From: Acidobacterium sp.
GTDB taxonomy: Bacteria > Acidobacteriota > Terriglobia > Terriglobales > Acidobacteriaceae
DNA length: 48,820 bases
Assembly (NCBI GenBank): GCA_003166955.1
Contig: PMUI01000040.1
Location: 1-48,820, forward strand
Direction of reading: 5' to 3'
Shown here: one piece after another, positions 26,310-34,779 of the stretch
How the letters are laid out: each line of letters begins with the position of its first letter
Position numbering within the stretch: position 1 is the stretch's first letter
Translations under genes and position numbers: made by a program
The notes under the pieces: model-generated
What the model was told of the DNA's origin: nothing
The model's input: only the letters and a program-made list of their open reading frames with translations
The model's database searches: none

Positions 26310-26550
26310 TAATCGCTCCCTCCCCGCGACGCTGCCGCGACCCCGAAAGTTTCATCCACCACTTCCAGAAATGTCCGCTCTTCCCGAAGAATCAGCCGCA
26401 TCTTCTCGGCCATCGCGAAATTCTCCCTTGCCTCGGCGTCGCTCTTCAGCCGCGCACGGTACGCCTCATACGCCGCTAGGCTTTCGAACGCGATCAGCCC
26501 CCACGCGATGTCGTTTGTCCCCTCGTGCGGCAGAAAATACCCCACCAGAT
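26309..26550 (-). pseudogene. NIPSNAP family protein, 3' fragment
   Basis: The remaining 78 or so residues ([42 protein letters not shown]) match the C-terminal two-thirds of a NIPSNAP-type ferredoxin-fold protein. The first 35-40 residues of the family are missing: an in-frame TGA lies just upstream and homology ends near 26550, where the opposite-strand ArsR fragment begins. It probably preceded the PEP-mutase-like gene in an operon. Confidence 0.65.
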
Positions 26551-26775
26551 CTCGGGTTCAACCTCGACCAAGCCCGAACCCGGCGCCGCCGCTTCGCCTA
26601 TGCCTGTCTCGACTGGAGCGAGTGCCGACCCCATCTCGGTGGCGCACTCGGCGCCGCGCTCCTCCATCTCGCCCTATCGCGCAAATGGCTCGCCCGCGAG
26701 TACGACAGCCGCGCCCTCACCGTCACCCGGCTCGGTCAGCGCGAACTCCGCGCCCGCTTCGGCATCGAGCTCTGA
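26550..26775 (+). pseudogene. ArsR-type winged-helix regulator, 3' fragment
   Basis: The reading frame encodes [40 protein letters not shown] and VTRLGQRELRARFGIEL, the C-terminal segment of a group of ArsR-like regulators (CLDWSER/RPHLGGALG). The N-terminal helix-turn-helix part is absent. The frame continues upstream only as antisense of the NIPSNAP fragment. It would originally have been divergent from NIPSNAP. Confidence 0.6.
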
Positions 26776-26804
26776 AGCTACGCGCTACCGGCCACAGGCT
26801 ACGA

Positions 26805-26832
26805 CCTTCCGGCTTCCGCCTTCCAGCTTCCC
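26805..26832. repeat. Heptanucleotide tandem array (NCTTCCN), 4 units
   Basis: CCTTCCG, GCTTCCG, CCTTCCA, GCTTCCC; exact 7-bp period, ending two bases before the MFS stop codon. Confidence 0.6.
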
Positions 26833-26833
26833 G

Positions 26834-28228
26834 CTATACGTCCTGAACGCTCAGCGTCCGCGGATCCTTCACCCGCTGCATCATCGCCGCCGCCACCAGC
26901 AGAAATACTCCGCCCGCAATGATCGCGTAGATTCGGTTGTTGCCCAACAGATGAATCATCAGCCATCCGAAAAACAGCGACGCCAGAATCTCCGGCGTCA
27001 CGATGAAGAAGTTGAATATCCCCATGTACACGCCGGTTCTCTCCGGCGGCAGGCTCGCCGCCAGAATCGCGTACGGCATCGACAGCGTGCTTGCCCACGC
27101 AATCCCCACTCCCACCATCGTCAGCAGCAGCACGTACTTGTCGTGGATCACCACCACCGACGTCAGCCCCAGCGCGCCGCACACTAGGCACACCGTGTGC
27201 GTATACCGTCGCCCAATCTTCCGCGCCAGCGACGGCAGCGCGAACGAAAATGCAAAGCACACCGCGGAATACAGCGCGAAGCAGATCCCGCCCCATTCCA
27301 CGCCCGCCTTATACAGTGGCGAACTCGGATCATTCGCCCCGAACACGTTGTGCGCCACCGCCACCGGAAAATACAGCCACATGCAGAACAATCCCAGCCA
27401 CGTGAACAGCTGCACCGGCCCCAGCTTGCGCATCGTCTCCGGCATCTCCTTAATCGCCCGCAGAATCTCCCTCGCGTTCACCGCCAGCCCCGTCTTCTCC
27501 GCCTTCGCCTTCCGAAACGCCTCCAGATCCCGCGGCGGATACTCCTTCGTCGTAACAATCGTCCACAGCACCGATCCCAGAAACACCGCTGCCCCGATAT
27601 AAAACGACAGCCGCACCGTCGTCGGCACCACGCGCGCATCGCCCACCGCCTGGTGCATGTGGAACACATTCGTCAGCAGCCACGGCAGCGCCGACGCCAC
27701 CACCGCACCCAGCCCGATGAACAAACTCTGCATCGCAAAGCCTGCCGTCCGCTGCCCCTCCGGCAAAATGTCCGCAACAAAAGCGCGGAACGGCTCCATG
27801 CTCACGTTGATCGACGCGTCCAGGATCCACAGCATCCCCGCCGCCATCCACAGCGCCGAGCAGTTCGGCATCAGGATCAGCATCAGCGAGCTCAGAATCG
27901 CGCCCGTCAAAAAGTACGGCCGCCGCCGCCCCAGCCGTCCCCATGTGCGATCGCTCGCGTGCCCAATCAACGGTTGAATCAGCAGCCCCGTCAGCGGAGC
28001 CGCCAGCCACAGAATCGGAATCTGATCCGCTCGCGCGCCCAAATATTCATAGATGGCGCTCATGTTCGCCATCTGCAGGCCCCAGCCAAACTGGATCCCG
28101 AAAAACCCGAAGCTCATATTCCAGATCTGCCAGAAACTCAGTTCCGGCTTGCGAAACTCCGTGCCGCGCGACGCTCCCGCTCCGCCCGCGTCCTTCTTAA
28201 CTCCCGGAATCTCCGTCGTCGCGCCCAT
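26834..28228 (-). CDS. MFS transporter, sugar/sucrose-proton symporter type
   Basis: A 464-residue 12-helix transporter. The N-terminus FWQIWNMSFGFFGIQFGWGL and the loop motif SDRTWGRLGRRRPYFLTGA resemble the glycoside-pentoside-hexuronide/sucrose symporter branch of MFS, with RTWGRLGRRRPY as the cytoplasmic 2-3 loop. A sugar is a reasonable guess for the substrate. The ATG at 28228 is chosen because GGAGGG lies 7 nt upstream; the open frame further upstream passes through the heptanucleotide array and is not coding. Confidence 0.85.
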   Translation of the reverse strand: MGATTEIPGVKKDAGGAGASRGTEFRKPELSFWQIWNMSFGFFGIQFGWGLQMANMSAIYEYLGARADQIPILWLAAPLTGLLIQPLIGHASDRTWGRLGRRRPYFLTGAILSSLMLILMPNCSALWMAAGMLWILDASINVSMEPFRAFVADILPEGQRTAGFAMQSLFIGLGAVVASALPWLLTNVFHMHQAVGDARVVPTTVRLSFYIGAAVFLGSVLWTIVTTKEYPPRDLEAFRKAKAEKTGLAVNAREILRAIKEMPETMRKLGPVQLFTWLGLFCMWLYFPVAVAHNVFGANDPSSPLYKAGVEWGGICFALYSAVCFAFSFALPSLARKIGRRYTHTVCLVCGALGLTSVVVIHDKYVLLLTMVGVGIAWASTLSMPYAILAASLPPERTGVYMGIFNFFIVTPEILASLFFGWLMIHLLGNNRIYAIIAGGVFLLVAAAMMQRVKDPRTLSVQDV

Positions 28229-28310
28229 CCTCAACCCTCCAGGCCACGCAATACCGTACTCCAAAACCCCCACAACCGAACAGATCACCTTCGAACGTCG
28301 ATCACCGCCC

Positions 28311-28385
28311 GCTTCCAGCTTCCAGCTCCCCGCTCCCCGCTCCCAGCTCCCCGCTCCCCGCTCCCAGCTCCTGGCTCCCAGCTCG
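28311..28385. repeat. Heptanucleotide tandem array (GCTCCCN), 10 units plus partial
   Basis: Units such as GCTTCCA, GCTCCCC, GCTCCCA and GCTCCTG in exact 7-bp register between the divergent MFS transporter and oxidase genes. Confidence 0.8.
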
Positions 28386-28412
28386 TAATATGCTGGTTCA
28401 CCAAGGTCCCCA

Positions 28413-29786
28413 TTGCACAAGCGCGAATTTCTCCGAACCTCGAGCGCCGCCCTCACCGGCTGTATCCTGTCGCGGATGCTTCACGCTCAGACCCAGTCCG
28501 CCCCGCGCACCAACTGGGCTGGCAACTTCAGCTACTCCGCGACCAACCTCATCGAGCCCCGCTCCGTCGAAGAAGTCCAGACCCTCGTCCGCGCCCATCG
28601 CCATCTCCGCGCCCTCGGCTCGCGCCACTCCTTCAACGCCATCGCCGACAGCCCCGAAAACCAAATCTCTCTCCACGCCCTCAACTCCATCGACCTCGAC
28701 CCCGCCGCCAAAACCGTCACCGTCGGCGCCGGTGTCCGCTACGGCGACCTCGCCCCTGTCATCGACGCGCGCGGCTTCGCCCTCCACAATCTCGCCTCGC
28801 TCCCCCACATCTCCGTCGCGGGAGCCATCGCCACCGGCACCCACGGTTCCGGCCTCCACAACGGCAACCTCGCCACCGCCGTATCCGCCCTCGAATTCGT
28901 CAACGCCCACGGAGACCTCGTTCGCCTCTCCCGAAGCAGCGATCCGGAAAAATTCAAGGGTGCCGCCGTCCATCTCGGAGCCCTCGGCATCCTCACCCGC
29001 GTCACCCTCGACGTCCAGCCGACGTTTCAAGTGGCCCAAACCGTCTATCTCGATCTGCCCCTGGCCGCTCTCGAGCACCACCTCGAACAAATCTTCGCCT
29101 CAGGCTACAGCGTCTCGCTCTTCACCGACTGGCAAAACTCCCGCATCACCCAGGTCTGGATCAAACGCCGCACGGATCAAAGTTCTGCGCAAAGTTCTGC
29201 CCAGACCTACGCGCCCACCGCCCTCGGCCCCGAATTCTTCGGAGCCCATCGCGCCGCCCAAAACATGCACCCCATCCTCGGCCACACCGCCGAAGCCTGC
29301 ACCGAACAACTCGGCATCCCCGGCCCCTGGTACGAGCGCCTGCCCCACTTCCGCATGAACTTCACCCCCTCCAGCGGCCAGGAACTCCAAACCGAATACT
29401 TCGTCCCTCTCGACCACGCCTACGCCGCCATCCGCGCCGTCGAAGCCCTCCGTGACCAAATCAACCCACACCTCTTCGTCACCGAACTCCGTACCATCGC
29501 TGCCGACGACCTCTGGATGAGCATGGCCCACCAGCGCCGCTCCCTCGCTATTCACTTCACCTGGAAGCCCGAGTGGCCCGCAGTCCGCACCATCCTCCCG
29601 CAAATCGAAGCCCGCCTCCGCCCCTTCGACGCGCGCCCCCACTGGGGCAAGCTCTTCACCCTCCCTCCAACTCAACTCGACGCCCTCTACCCCCGCCTCG
29701 CCGACTTCAAAGAACTAGCCGCCCAATACGACCCCGAAGCCAAATTCCGCAACCCATTCCTCACCGCGAATCTGTACAGCGCCTGA
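28413..29786 (+). CDS. FAD-linked oxidase, alditol/D-arabinono-1,4-lactone oxidase type
   Basis: A 457-residue flavoprotein with an FAD-binding (PCMH) domain and a C-terminal D-arabinono-lactone-oxidase domain. The His that can hold FAD covalently in alditol/xylitol oxidases is in GSRHSFN (H72); VAGAIATGTHGSG is the second FAD signature. The N-terminus HKREFLRTSSAALTG resembles a twin-arginine-type export signal (only KR, so tentative). The start is TTG at 28413-28415 with an AAGG upstream; no in-frame ATG fits. It would oxidise a sugar alcohol or lactone with O2 to peroxide. The divergent sugar transporter supports a sugar role. Confidence 0.85.
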   Translation: MHKREFLRTSSAALTGCILSRMLHAQTQSAPRTNWAGNFSYSATNLIEPRSVEEVQTLVRAHRHLRALGSRHSFNAIADSPENQISLHALNSIDLDPAAKTVTVGAGVRYGDLAPVIDARGFALHNLASLPHISVAGAIATGTHGSGLHNGNLATAVSALEFVNAHGDLVRLSRSSDPEKFKGAAVHLGALGILTRVTLDVQPTFQVAQTVYLDLPLAALEHHLEQIFASGYSVSLFTDWQNSRITQVWIKRRTDQSSAQSSAQTYAPTALGPEFFGAHRAAQNMHPILGHTAEACTEQLGIPGPWYERLPHFRMNFTPSSGQELQTEYFVPLDHAYAAIRAVEALRDQINPHLFVTELRTIAADDLWMSMAHQRRSLAIHFTWKPEWPAVRTILPQIEARLRPFDARPHWGKLFTLPPTQLDALYPRLADFKELAAQYDPEAKFRNPFLTANLYSA

Positions 29787-29791
29787 CGCTT

Positions 29792-29868
29792 ACCCTGCAC
29801 CCTGTACCCCGTAACCCGTAACCCGTAACCTGGAACCTGTCACCTGTCACCTGTAACCTGTAACCTGA
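29792..29868. repeat. Heptanucleotide tandem array (AACCTGT-type), 11 units
   Basis: Units ACCCTGC, ACCCTGT, ACCCCGT, AACCCGT, AACCTGT and CACCTGT in exact 7-bp register, filling the gap from the oxidase stop to the ATG at 29872. Confidence 0.8.
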
Positions 29869-29871
29869 ACC

Positions 29872-30564
29872 ATGCGTCTCTCACCGCGCCTGGGATTCCG
29901 CCTCATTCTTGTCGCCATCCTCGTCGCCATTATTGCCCTGCGCCTCATCCCCCGCCATCCAGCCAGGCCACACGCGCCGTCCATCCCCGACCGCTCCGCC
30001 ACCAACCCCCTCAACCAGCCCGGCGGCGGACCCGCACCCGCCGAAGCCTACCCCGAGTACTCCGCGCTCTATCAGAACCCGCCCCAAACTCCGTCCCCAA
30101 CCCAGCCCCCAACACAACAAGACGAGCCCCTCGTCTTCGCCGCCGAGTCCCGCACCGACATTCCGCAGGTCGGCGGCTCCTGCCTCCAGCCCTCCACGCC
30201 CGCGGAGCACGAAATGGCCGACGCCTTTGTCGCCGCCAACCAGCAAAGCCATCTCTGGGAGCAGAAGCTCACCATCCCCCAGGGCTACACCCTGCTCTCC
30301 CCCGCAGAAGAGGCTCAGCTGCAGGCCTGCCTCGGCCCCGGACGCCGCGCCCCTGCCTGCCAATCTTGGAAGGGAGTGCAGCACATCCGCTACCTCGGCG
30401 TCCCGGGTTTCGACCACACCCACACGCACGCGCTGGTCTCTGTGATCAAACAATGCGGAACCCAATGCGGCAGCGGCGGCATCTTCGAGGTCGAGAAGGC
30501 GGGCAGTACCTGGAAGCGCTCCGCCGCCACCGACTTCACGAGCGATTGCAGCTGGATCTATTAA
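29872..30564 (+). CDS. Membrane-anchored hypothetical protein
   Basis: A 230-residue protein with one N-terminal membrane helix (FRLILVAILVAIIALRLI), a Pro-rich linker (about 28-85) and a C-terminal domain with several Cys (CLQP, LQACLG, PACQSW, QCGTQCG, DCSW) that could form disulphides outside the membrane. No known domain recognised. There is no ribosome binding site: the heptanucleotide array runs to within 3 bp of the ATG. Its stop overlaps the convergent phosphoesterase stop by 4 bp. Confidence 0.68.
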   Translation: MRLSPRLGFRLILVAILVAIIALRLIPRHPARPHAPSIPDRSATNPLNQPGGGPAPAEAYPEYSALYQNPPQTPSPTQPPTQQDEPLVFAAESRTDIPQVGGSCLQPSTPAEHEMADAFVAANQQSHLWEQKLTIPQGYTLLSPAEEAQLQACLGPGRRAPACQSWKGVQHIRYLGVPGFDHTHTHALVSVIKQCGTQCGSGGIFEVEKAGSTWKRSAATDFTSDCSWIY

Positions 30565-31055
30565 CGCAGCAACGCGATGATCTCAGCCCTCGGCGCCCCC
30601 TCACCCAGCGTCACCATCGCCACCGTAACCGGCAGCGAAAACCGCCGCAGCCCCGCGCTCCCCGGATTCAAATACAAAACGCCCCGCCGCCGCTCCACCC
30701 GCGGCTGATGCGAGTGCCCGCTCACCACCACGGCAATCCCCGCCGCCACCGGATCGAGATCCAGCGTCTTCACGTCATGCAGCATATAAAAGCTAACCCC
30801 GCCCAGCTCAACCAACTCCGTCGCCGGCAGCGCCGCGCACGCTCCTGCCCTGTCGATGTTGCCCCGAATCGCCGTCACCGGGGCAATCGCCCGCAGCGCA
30901 TCCAGAATCTCCGCATCCCCCACGTCGCCGGCATGCAGGATGTGATCGACGCCCGCCAGCGCCGCCATCGCCTCCGGCCGCAGCAACCCGTGCGTGTCCG
31001 AAATCACGCCAATCCGCATCGAAACATTCTCGAACGAAGCACCAGAGCCCGTCAT
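30561..31055 (-). CDS. YfcE/MJ0936-type metallophosphoesterase
   Basis: A 164-residue calcineurin-like phosphoesterase. The two-metal site is complete: SDTHG (D20, H22), HAGDVGD, RGNID and SGHSHQP. Family members cleave phosphodiesters of varied type; the physiological substrate is unknown. The start at 31055 is chosen because GGGAG lies 6 nt upstream, although family similarity begins at M13 (31019). The promoter region is shared with the divergent padR gene. Confidence 0.87.
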   Translation of the reverse strand: MTGSGASFENVSMRIGVISDTHGLLRPEAMAALAGVDHILHAGDVGDAEILDALRAIAPVTAIRGNIDRAGACAALPATELVELGGVSFYMLHDVKTLDLDPVAAGIAVVVSGHSHQPRVERRRGVLYLNPGSAGLRRFSLPVTVAMVTLGEGAPRAEIIALLR

Positions 31056-31070
31056 CGCAGCTCCCTCTCC

Positions 31071-31117
31071 TTGACAGCTTAGGAGTATCGCGATACTCTC
31101 CTAATTGTATTAGGAGG
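31071..31117 (+). promoter_or_regulatory. padR promoter with palindromic operator
   Basis: A -35-like TTGACA (31071-31076) is followed by the perfect 16-bp palindrome GAGTATCGCGATACTC (31083-31098), where the -10 would lie, and by the ribosome binding site AGGAGG (31112-31117). This fits autorepression by the PadR-type regulator. Confidence 0.6.
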
Positions 31118-31124
31118 AACGCAC

Positions 31125-31466
31125 ATGGCCGATCAGGCCCAGATTCTCCCCGGCACCCTCGATCTGCTCATCCTCAAAGCCGTCTCCCTCGGTCCCCTCC
31201 ACGGCTACGGCATCCTCCTCCGCATCGGACAAATCTCCGGCAGCGCGCTGCTCATCGAGCAGGGCGCGCTCTATCCGGCCCTCTTCCGCCTGGTCCGGCA
31301 AGGCCTCCTCAAGCCGAGCTGGGGCACTTCGGACAATAATCGCCGCGCCAAGTTCTACGAGCTCACCGCCGCCGGACGCAAGCGTTTCCGCGAGGAAACC
31401 GAAGGCTGGAACCGCCTTGCCGCCGCCATGTCTTCCGCGCTCGCCGCTCAACCGGAGGAAGTATGA
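31125..31466 (+). CDS. PadR family transcriptional regulator
   Basis: A 113-residue winged-helix regulator: PGTLDLLILKAVSLGPLHGY starts the DNA-binding domain, and EQGALYPALFRLVRQGLL is the recognition-helix and wing region. It has the short form lacking the long PadR C-terminal dimerisation domain, usual for the acidobacterial PadR paired with large ABC permeases. Its stop overlaps the permease ATG (ATGA, 31463-31466). It probably represses its own operon through the palindrome at 31083-31098. Confidence 0.92.
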   Translation: MADQAQILPGTLDLLILKAVSLGPLHGYGILLRIGQISGSALLIEQGALYPALFRLVRQGLLKPSWGTSDNNRRAKFYELTAAGRKRFREETEGWNRLAAAMSSALAAQPEEV

Positions 31467-34129
31467 ACCCCCTGGCCTGGTCTTTGGGGTGGTTTCGTTC
31501 CGTTGCCGCAAAGTTCTTTCGCCGCTCCGAAACCGCCGACGACATGGCCGAAGAACTCCGCTCCCACATTCAGTGCCGCGCCGACGATCTGGAGCGCTCC
31601 GGCCTGAGCCGCCCCGAGGCCGAACGCCGCGCCCGCATCGAGTTTGGCGGCTACGAAAAATTCCGCGAGCAAACTCACGAAGCGCTCGGCGGCAACCGCA
31701 TCGAGAGCTTCCTCCATGAGCTGCGATTCTCGGCCCGCGTGCTGCGCAAGTCTCCGGGATTTGCTTTCGCCGCCGTCGCCACGCTGACCCTGGCGATCGG
31801 CGCCAACGCCGTTGTCTTCGGCCTCCTCGACGGCCTCATTCTGCGCCCGCTCAACGTCCCCCACGCCGAAGATCTCTACGGCACCGAGTACGGCGCCGAC
31901 GCCGGGTTCCAGTCCTATCCCAACTATCTTGACCTGCGCGACCGCAGCCACTCCTTCCAGGACCTCGCCGCCTTCAAGATGGTCTTCACCGGCATGGATA
32001 CCGGCGGCGACCCGCAAAGCGCCAATGGCTTCGCGGCCACCGGCAACTACTTCAGCGTCCTCCAGCTCCAGCCGTACCTCGGCCGCTTCTTCGACGTATC
32101 CGATGAACGCGGTCCCAACAGCGCGCCCTACATCGTCCTCGCGCATGCCTACTGGCACACCCGCTTCCATGGCGACCCAAGGGCCATCGGCCGCGTCGTC
32201 CAGCTCGACAGGCATCCCTTCACCATCATCGGCGTCGCCCCGCCCGGCTTCCATGGCACGCTGATGTTCATCTCGCCCGACTACTTTATGCCCATCGTCA
32301 ACCAGGCGCAGGTCGATGGCGGCGACCTCCTCCACGATCGCTCCACCATCCAGGCCATCTTCGAAACCTTCGGCCATCTTCGTCCCGGCGTCTCTCCGGA
32401 ACAGGCCTCTGCCGACGTCAACGCCATCGGCGCATGGCTCGCCAGGACCTACCCCAAAGAATGCGGCCAGAAGCACTTCGTCATCGGGCGCACCGGCCTC
32501 ACCTCCTTCAACACCCCCGCGAAGGAATTCGTCGGCGGACTCATGCTGCTGGCCGGACTCATTTTGCTGGCGGCCTGCGCCAACCTCGGCAGCCTCTTCG
32601 CGGCGCGCGCGGCCGACCGCTCCCGTGAAGTCGCTTTGCGCCTCGCCCTCGGCTCCAGCCGCAGGCGCATCGTCCGCGGCCTCCTCACCGAAGCCGCCCT
32701 CATCGCCCTCGCCGGCGGCATCGTCGGCCTCGCTGCCAGTGTCTTCCTCCTGCGCCGCATCGCGGTCTGGCAGCCCTTCCCCGGCGCGCCACTGCACCTC
32801 CCCGTCACTCCGGGCCCGGCCGTTATCCTCGTCGCCCTCTTCCTCGCGCTGGTCAGCGCGCTCCTCTTCGGCATGGTTCCCGTGCGCCAGGTCTTGCGCG
32901 CCAATCCCTGGGAGATTGTCAAAGCCGGATCGAGCCGCCGCGCCGGCCGCCGCGTTACCCTTCGCGACGTCCTCCTCGTGCTCCAGATCGCCATCTGCGC
33001 CGTGCTCGTCACCTCTTCGCTGGTCGCCATCCGCGGTCTGGTTCGCTCCCTCCACGCCCCCATCGGCATCGAGCCCCGCAACACCATGGTCGTCATCGCC
33101 AACCTCGCCGAGTCCGGCTACACCATCGACCAGGTCCCCGCTATGCAGAAGCGCCTCATCGCCGCCCTCAAGTCCATCCCCGGCGTGGAGCACGTCGGCG
33201 TGGTCAACAACTACCCTCCGCTGGTCTATACTGCCGCCTTCCGCGCCAACATCTTCAAAGAGGACTCCACCGACCTCCGCCCGGGGAGCGCCGTCGCCAA
33301 TCCCTTCCGCTACGACATCTCACCGGAATACTTCGCCGCCGCCGGCACCGCCTTCCTCTCCGGCCGCGACCTCGCCTGGCACGACGACAAGGGAGCGCCC
33401 GCCGTGGCCATCGTCAACCGCCAGTTCGCCGTCACGATGTTCGGCTCGGTCCCCAGCGCCCTCGGCCGCTACTACAAGCTGCAGGATGGAACCCGCGTCC
33501 AGATCGTCGGCGTCGTCGAGGACGGCAAGTATCTCAGCCTCACGGACTACGACGCGCCCGCCATGTTCCTGTCCAACCTGCAGTCCACCGCGCCGCAGAT
33601 TTCGCTGATCGTGCGCTCGCAACGCGACCCGCAGCAGCTCACCGCCGCCATCCGGAGCAAACTGCGCGGCATCGACTCCGGCCTCCTCATTCAGCCCGAC
33701 ACCTGGAACAACTTCCTCAGCGTCGTCCTCTTTCCCGCGCACGTCGCCACCATGGCCCTGGGGGTGCTCGGCATGATGGGCGCGATGCTCTCCATCACCG
33801 GCATCTTCGGCATGGCCGCCTACTCGGTCAGCAAGCGCCTGCGCGAACTCGGCATTCGCATCGCCCTCGGCGCGCAGCGGAGGGAAGTGCTGGAAGCAGC
33901 CCTGGGGCGTGCTCTCAAATTGCTGGCTCTGGGTTCGGTTGCGGGACTGATTCTCGGCGTCCTCGCGAGCCGCGTCCTCTCCTACATCGTCTATCAGGCG
34001 AGCCCGCGCGATCCGGTGGTCCTCGCCGGTGTCGTCCTGGCCATGGCTCTGCTGGGCTTGGTCGCTACCTGGATCCCCGCGCAGCGGGCGCTGTCGCTCG
34101 ATCCTCTGGTTCTGTTGCGCGAGGAGTAG
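31463..34129 (+). CDS. Large MacB/FtsX-type ABC permease (acidobacterial duplicated orphan permease)
   Basis: An 888-residue inner-membrane protein. The N-terminus (about 1-85) is a soluble helical domain found in this family; then comes a first membrane helix, a MacB-type periplasmic core, an FtsX bundle (about 350-480), a second periplasmic core and a second FtsX bundle (about 755-888, RLRELGIRIALGAQRREV). Duplicated MacB-FtsX permeases without a linked ATPase, coupled to PadR, are a hallmark of Acidobacteriota. They may act in efflux or envelope stress signalling with an ATPase encoded elsewhere. No ATPase is adjacent here. Confidence 0.9.
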   Translation: MNPLAWSLGWFRSVAAKFFRRSETADDMAEELRSHIQCRADDLERSGLSRPEAERRARIEFGGYEKFREQTHEALGGNRIESFLHELRFSARVLRKSPGFAFAAVATLTLAIGANAVVFGLLDGLILRPLNVPHAEDLYGTEYGADAGFQSYPNYLDLRDRSHSFQDLAAFKMVFTGMDTGGDPQSANGFAATGNYFSVLQLQPYLGRFFDVSDERGPNSAPYIVLAHAYWHTRFHGDPRAIGRVVQLDRHPFTIIGVAPPGFHGTLMFISPDYFMPIVNQAQVDGGDLLHDRSTIQAIFETFGHLRPGVSPEQASADVNAIGAWLARTYPKECGQKHFVIGRTGLTSFNTPAKEFVGGLMLLAGLILLAACANLGSLFAARAADRSREVALRLALGSSRRRIVRGLLTEAALIALAGGIVGLAASVFLLRRIAVWQPFPGAPLHLPVTPGPAVILVALFLALVSALLFGMVPVRQVLRANPWEIVKAGSSRRAGRRVTLRDVLLVLQIAICAVLVTSSLVAIRGLVRSLHAPIGIEPRNTMVVIANLAESGYTIDQVPAMQKRLIAALKSIPGVEHVGVVNNYPPLVYTAAFRANIFKEDSTDLRPGSAVANPFRYDISPEYFAAAGTAFLSGRDLAWHDDKGAPAVAIVNRQFAVTMFGSVPSALGRYYKLQDGTRVQIVGVVEDGKYLSLTDYDAPAMFLSNLQSTAPQISLIVRSQRDPQQLTAAIRSKLRGIDSGLLIQPDTWNNFLSVVLFPAHVATMALGVLGMMGAMLSITGIFGMAAYSVSKRLRELGIRIALGAQRREVLEAALGRALKLLALGSVAGLILGVLASRVLSYIVYQASPRDPVVLAGVVLAMALLGLVATWIPAQRALSLDPLVLLREE

Positions 34130-34221
34130 TGCCGCGGCCCAGCCTCACCGGAAAAATCCTTCTTCGGTGGTTCGCCCGGACCGCGGAACTGAACTCTGGG
34201 GCCCTCGGAAACCGCTGAATA

Positions 34222-34503
34222 CTACCGGTGGTGATTGGCGGCTTCTGCTGCTGCCTTCAGTTCGTGGTTGGCCTGGTCCAGCAGGTCCTTCGCCTTCTGC
34301 GCATGGCCATCCATGTCCCACTCATTGGCCGCCTGCGCAGCAACGATTTTGTTATAGGCCCGCGTTGTCAGGTCTTGCGCGGCTGCCAGGTTGGGGTGCC
34401 GGCCTGGGCTGATGTTCCGCGCAGGTTCCTGCGCAATGATCAAACTACCTGCAAGGAGCCCGATACCGACTACGGAGCCTAAAACGGTCTTGCGTACGTT
34501 CAT
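34222..34503 (-). CDS. Small exported helical protein
   Basis: A 93-residue protein: signal peptide (VLGSVVGIGLLAGSLIIAQ) and a mature part predicted as two or three amphipathic helices (LAAAQDLTTRAYNKIVAAQ, AQKAKDLLDQANHELKAA). The ATG at 34503 has GGAGG 8 nt upstream. No catalytic motif; a periplasmic helical protein of unknown role. The 90 bp before it toward the permease contain nothing evident. Confidence 0.7.
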   Translation of the reverse strand: MNVRKTVLGSVVGIGLLAGSLIIAQEPARNISPGRHPNLAAAQDLTTRAYNKIVAAQAANEWDMDGHAQKAKDLLDQANHELKAAAEAANHHR

Positions 34504-34779
34504 GGGTTTTTCCTCCCCGGACACGATAATGACACGGGCTCAGGTTGCGCAAGCTTTCTTCCAATTTTTATTCCCGGGAAATCCCCCCAAAAGCGGCCCC
34601 ACCGCCGCCCCGCTCAGGGAAGCCACGGTTCTCCGCCGATCGGACAGCGCGGCCTTGGCTCCCGCCGAGTGACAATCGAATGACAAGCCGCTGACAATCA
34701 TTCTTCTTCGCCCTCTGTATTGTTCCCCTGTCCATGCAGGCGCTCGTGTGACTCGGGCCTGCTGGCTCAGGAGAACGCC

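Noticed and set aside
27197-29455. 752-codon plus-strand frame spanning the MFS gene, repeat array and oxidase
   Set aside because: Crosses two real genes in other frames and the GCTCCCN array; extremely Arg/Pro/His-rich.
31448-33193. 581-codon minus-strand frame opposite the large permease
   Set aside because: Antisense to a well-supported MacB/FtsX protein.
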